This document shows, piece by piece, positions 5,119 to 5,809 of a DNA stretch of 5,809 nt (its first letter is position 1; each line of letters begins with the position of its first letter). The notes beneath the pieces were generated by a model. That model had not been told where the DNA came from and did no database searches. It saw nothing but the letters and a program-made list of their open reading frames with translations. A program made the position numbers and the translations under genes. Source of the DNA: Candidatus Nealsoniibacteriota bacterium (GTDB lineage: Bacteria; Patescibacteriota; Minisyncoccia; Minisyncoccales; GWA2-38-27); NCBI GenBank assembly GCA_016867195.1, contig VGKE01000026.1, positions 1 to 5,809 on the forward strand, in the 5' to 3' direction.

Positions 5119-5553
5119 TCAAACGGTAGAGGATTGTATAAGGGGAGGTATCTTGGATTTCAGGACTTGCGCCACTTTTTGTATTTCTTCCTCGCGGCAA
5201 AAAACATGAAGATCTATGAACTTCCATCTTTTCTGACCCTTTCTGATTGAAAGCATTCCTCCGGAAGACAGTTCGGCGAATTCTATTTCTGCCCAGGGAA
5301 TTTTCCTGCGCCGGAAAATCCCTTTTATTTCAAGGGATTCCTCATTAATAGAAATCTTCCGAAAAACATTGCTGAAAATACAAAGAAACAACAAACTGTA
5401 GAAAATGAACGGCAAACAAACGAATGCGATAAGTACCACCGAAATAGAAAGGGGCGCTTCTATTAATTTGATTGCCAACAAAAGAAATCCTGCAAAAGCG
5501 AAGAACGCGATAATATACAGATTTACATAATACTTTCGGGGTTTGAGTTCCAT
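5119..5553 (-). CDS. Two-helix membrane protein with PH-like domain
   Basis: This 144-residue protein has a short basic N-terminus (MELKPRKYY), two hydrophobic helices (about 10-31 and 36-62), then a soluble beta-rich domain (about 64-135) with the strand pattern RKISINEESLEIKGIFRRRKIPWAEI and LSIRKGQKRWKFIDLHVF, ending in an amphipathic helix (EEEIQKVAQVLKSKI). This layout of paired TM helices followed by strand-strand-IPW-x-EI and a final helix fits the bacterial PH-domain (YdbS/bPH-like) membrane proteins. The soluble domain would face the cytoplasm if the basic N-terminus does. Function is unknown. Unlike the other genes here, it has a consensus Shine-Dalgarno AAGGAG seven bases before ATG 5553, a good promoter and a terminator, so it is an independent single-gene unit. 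Confidence 0.65.
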   Translation of the reverse strand: MELKPRKYYVNLYIIAFFAFAGFLLLAIKLIEAPLSISVVLIAFVCLPFIFYSLLFLCIFSNVFRKISINEESLEIKGIFRRRKIPWAEIEFAELSSGGMLSIRKGQKRWKFIDLHVFCREEEIQKVAQVLKSKIPPLIQSSTV

Positions 5554-5560
5554 TGTCTTG

Positions 5561-5566
5561 CTCCTT
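5561..5566 (-). promoter_or_regulatory. Shine-Dalgarno AAGGAG for the PH-domain gene
   Basis: The minus strand reads AAGGAG, then seven bases, then ATG at 5553-5551. It is a perfect consensus site at ideal spacing and fixes the start. It is the only strong ribosome-binding site in the window. Confidence 0.85.
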
Positions 5567-5622
5567 AAAATAGACTTTATCTGTTACTCTGTTGTTATTT
5601 TGTTGTCAAACACGCTGTTTTT

Positions 5623-5650
5623 ATAATATACTTAAACACTAATTTGTCAA
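5623..5650 (-). promoter_or_regulatory. Sigma70-type promoter of the PH-domain gene
   Basis: On the minus strand a perfect -35 TTGACA (5650-5645) is followed by 16 bases and a -10 TATTAT (5628-5623, five of six to consensus). Transcription would start near 5615, giving a leader of about 60 bases before ATG 5553. A second TTGACA occurs at 5609-5604 but has no good -10 partner. Confidence 0.7.
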
Positions 5651-5679
5651 GCCATTAAATCGCCAAAACAAAGATTTTT

Positions 5680-5688
5680 TGATATAAT
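5680..5688 (+). promoter_or_regulatory. Possible extended -10 promoter reading rightward
   Basis: TGATATAAT matches the extended -10 pattern TGn-TATAAT exactly. No -35 is visible at the right spacing, as is allowed for extended -10 promoters. It would transcribe through the terminal inverted repeat toward sequence beyond the window. In such AT-rich DNA a chance match is quite possible. Confidence 0.3.
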
Positions 5689-5725
5689 AAGATGTAGGAA
5701 ATAATAGCGTTGTTTACAGTCACTA

Positions 5726-5809
5726 CGTCATTGCGAGCCGCAGCGAAGCAATCCCAACATAAACATACTAGATAACGAGATTGCTTCGTCGCTTCACTCC
5801 TCGCAATGA
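5726..5809. repeat. MITE-like inverted repeat (CATTGCGAG...GCGAAGCAATC class)
   Basis: The outer arms TCATTGCGAG (5728-5737) and CTCGCAATGA (5800-5809) are perfect complements. The inner arms CGAAGCAATC (5744-5753) and GATTGCTTCG (5779-5788) are also perfect, around a 25-base loop. Between the arms lie unequal spacers of 6 and 11 bases. The right arm read in reverse (TCATTGCGAGGAG, then TGAAGCGACGAAGCAATC) matches a short repeat found scattered in the intergenic DNA of many unrelated bacteria. It has no coding capacity. The repeat ends at the window edge and the left flank (ACG) may pair further outside, so the full length is unknown. Confidence 0.75.

Overview
The window reads like an accessory-rich stretch of a small bacterial genome of the Patescibacteria (CPR, Parcubacteria-like) type. 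This is an inference from gene content and style: a REP-associated tyrosine transposase, a HIT protein with an unusual insert, a DUF5667 surface protein and a SWIB mini-protein are a familiar mix there. Genes are tightly packed or overlapping, most starts lack a recognisable Shine-Dalgarno, and A+T is high. TGA works as a normal stop, because the stops at 830-832 and 1937-1939 sit in 4-base overlaps with the next start. I see no RNA gene and no CRISPR array.

Layout. Bases 1-134 hold no recognised gene. Bases 135-823 form a transposase unit: an AT-rich RAYT gene bracketed by two inverted copies of a small palindrome, the right copy lying inside the last codons of the gene. A close plus-strand series follows: HIT hydrolase, divergent deoxyribose-phosphate aldolase (DeoC), LOG-type nucleotide phosphoribohydrolase, secreted DUF5667 protein, hemerythrin-like HHE protein and a cupin. 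It ends at a perfect 14-bp hairpin (4593-4626) that should also stop the convergent SWIB gene. On the minus strand lie SWIB (4641-4898) and a membrane-anchored PH-domain protein (5119-5553). The latter has its own strong promoter, the window's only clear Shine-Dalgarno, and its own terminator. The right edge (5726-5809) is a MITE-like inverted repeat.

How the genes may work together. HIT, DeoC and LOG overlap end to end and all belong to families acting on nucleotides or sugar phosphates. LOG enzymes release a base from a nucleoside monophosphate, DeoC cleaves deoxyribose 5-phosphate, and HIT proteins split nucleotide-phosphate bonds. A small nucleotide-salvage module is plausible, but this DeoC has lost residues that normally hold the phosphate, so its substrate may differ. 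The HHE and cupin genes follow at looser spacing and look like small metal-binding proteins. I found no convincing evidence of a wholly new defence or mobile system. The points most worth a second look are the transposon-palindrome arrangement, the altered DeoC active site, the internal duplication in the DUF5667 protein, and the terminal inverted repeat.
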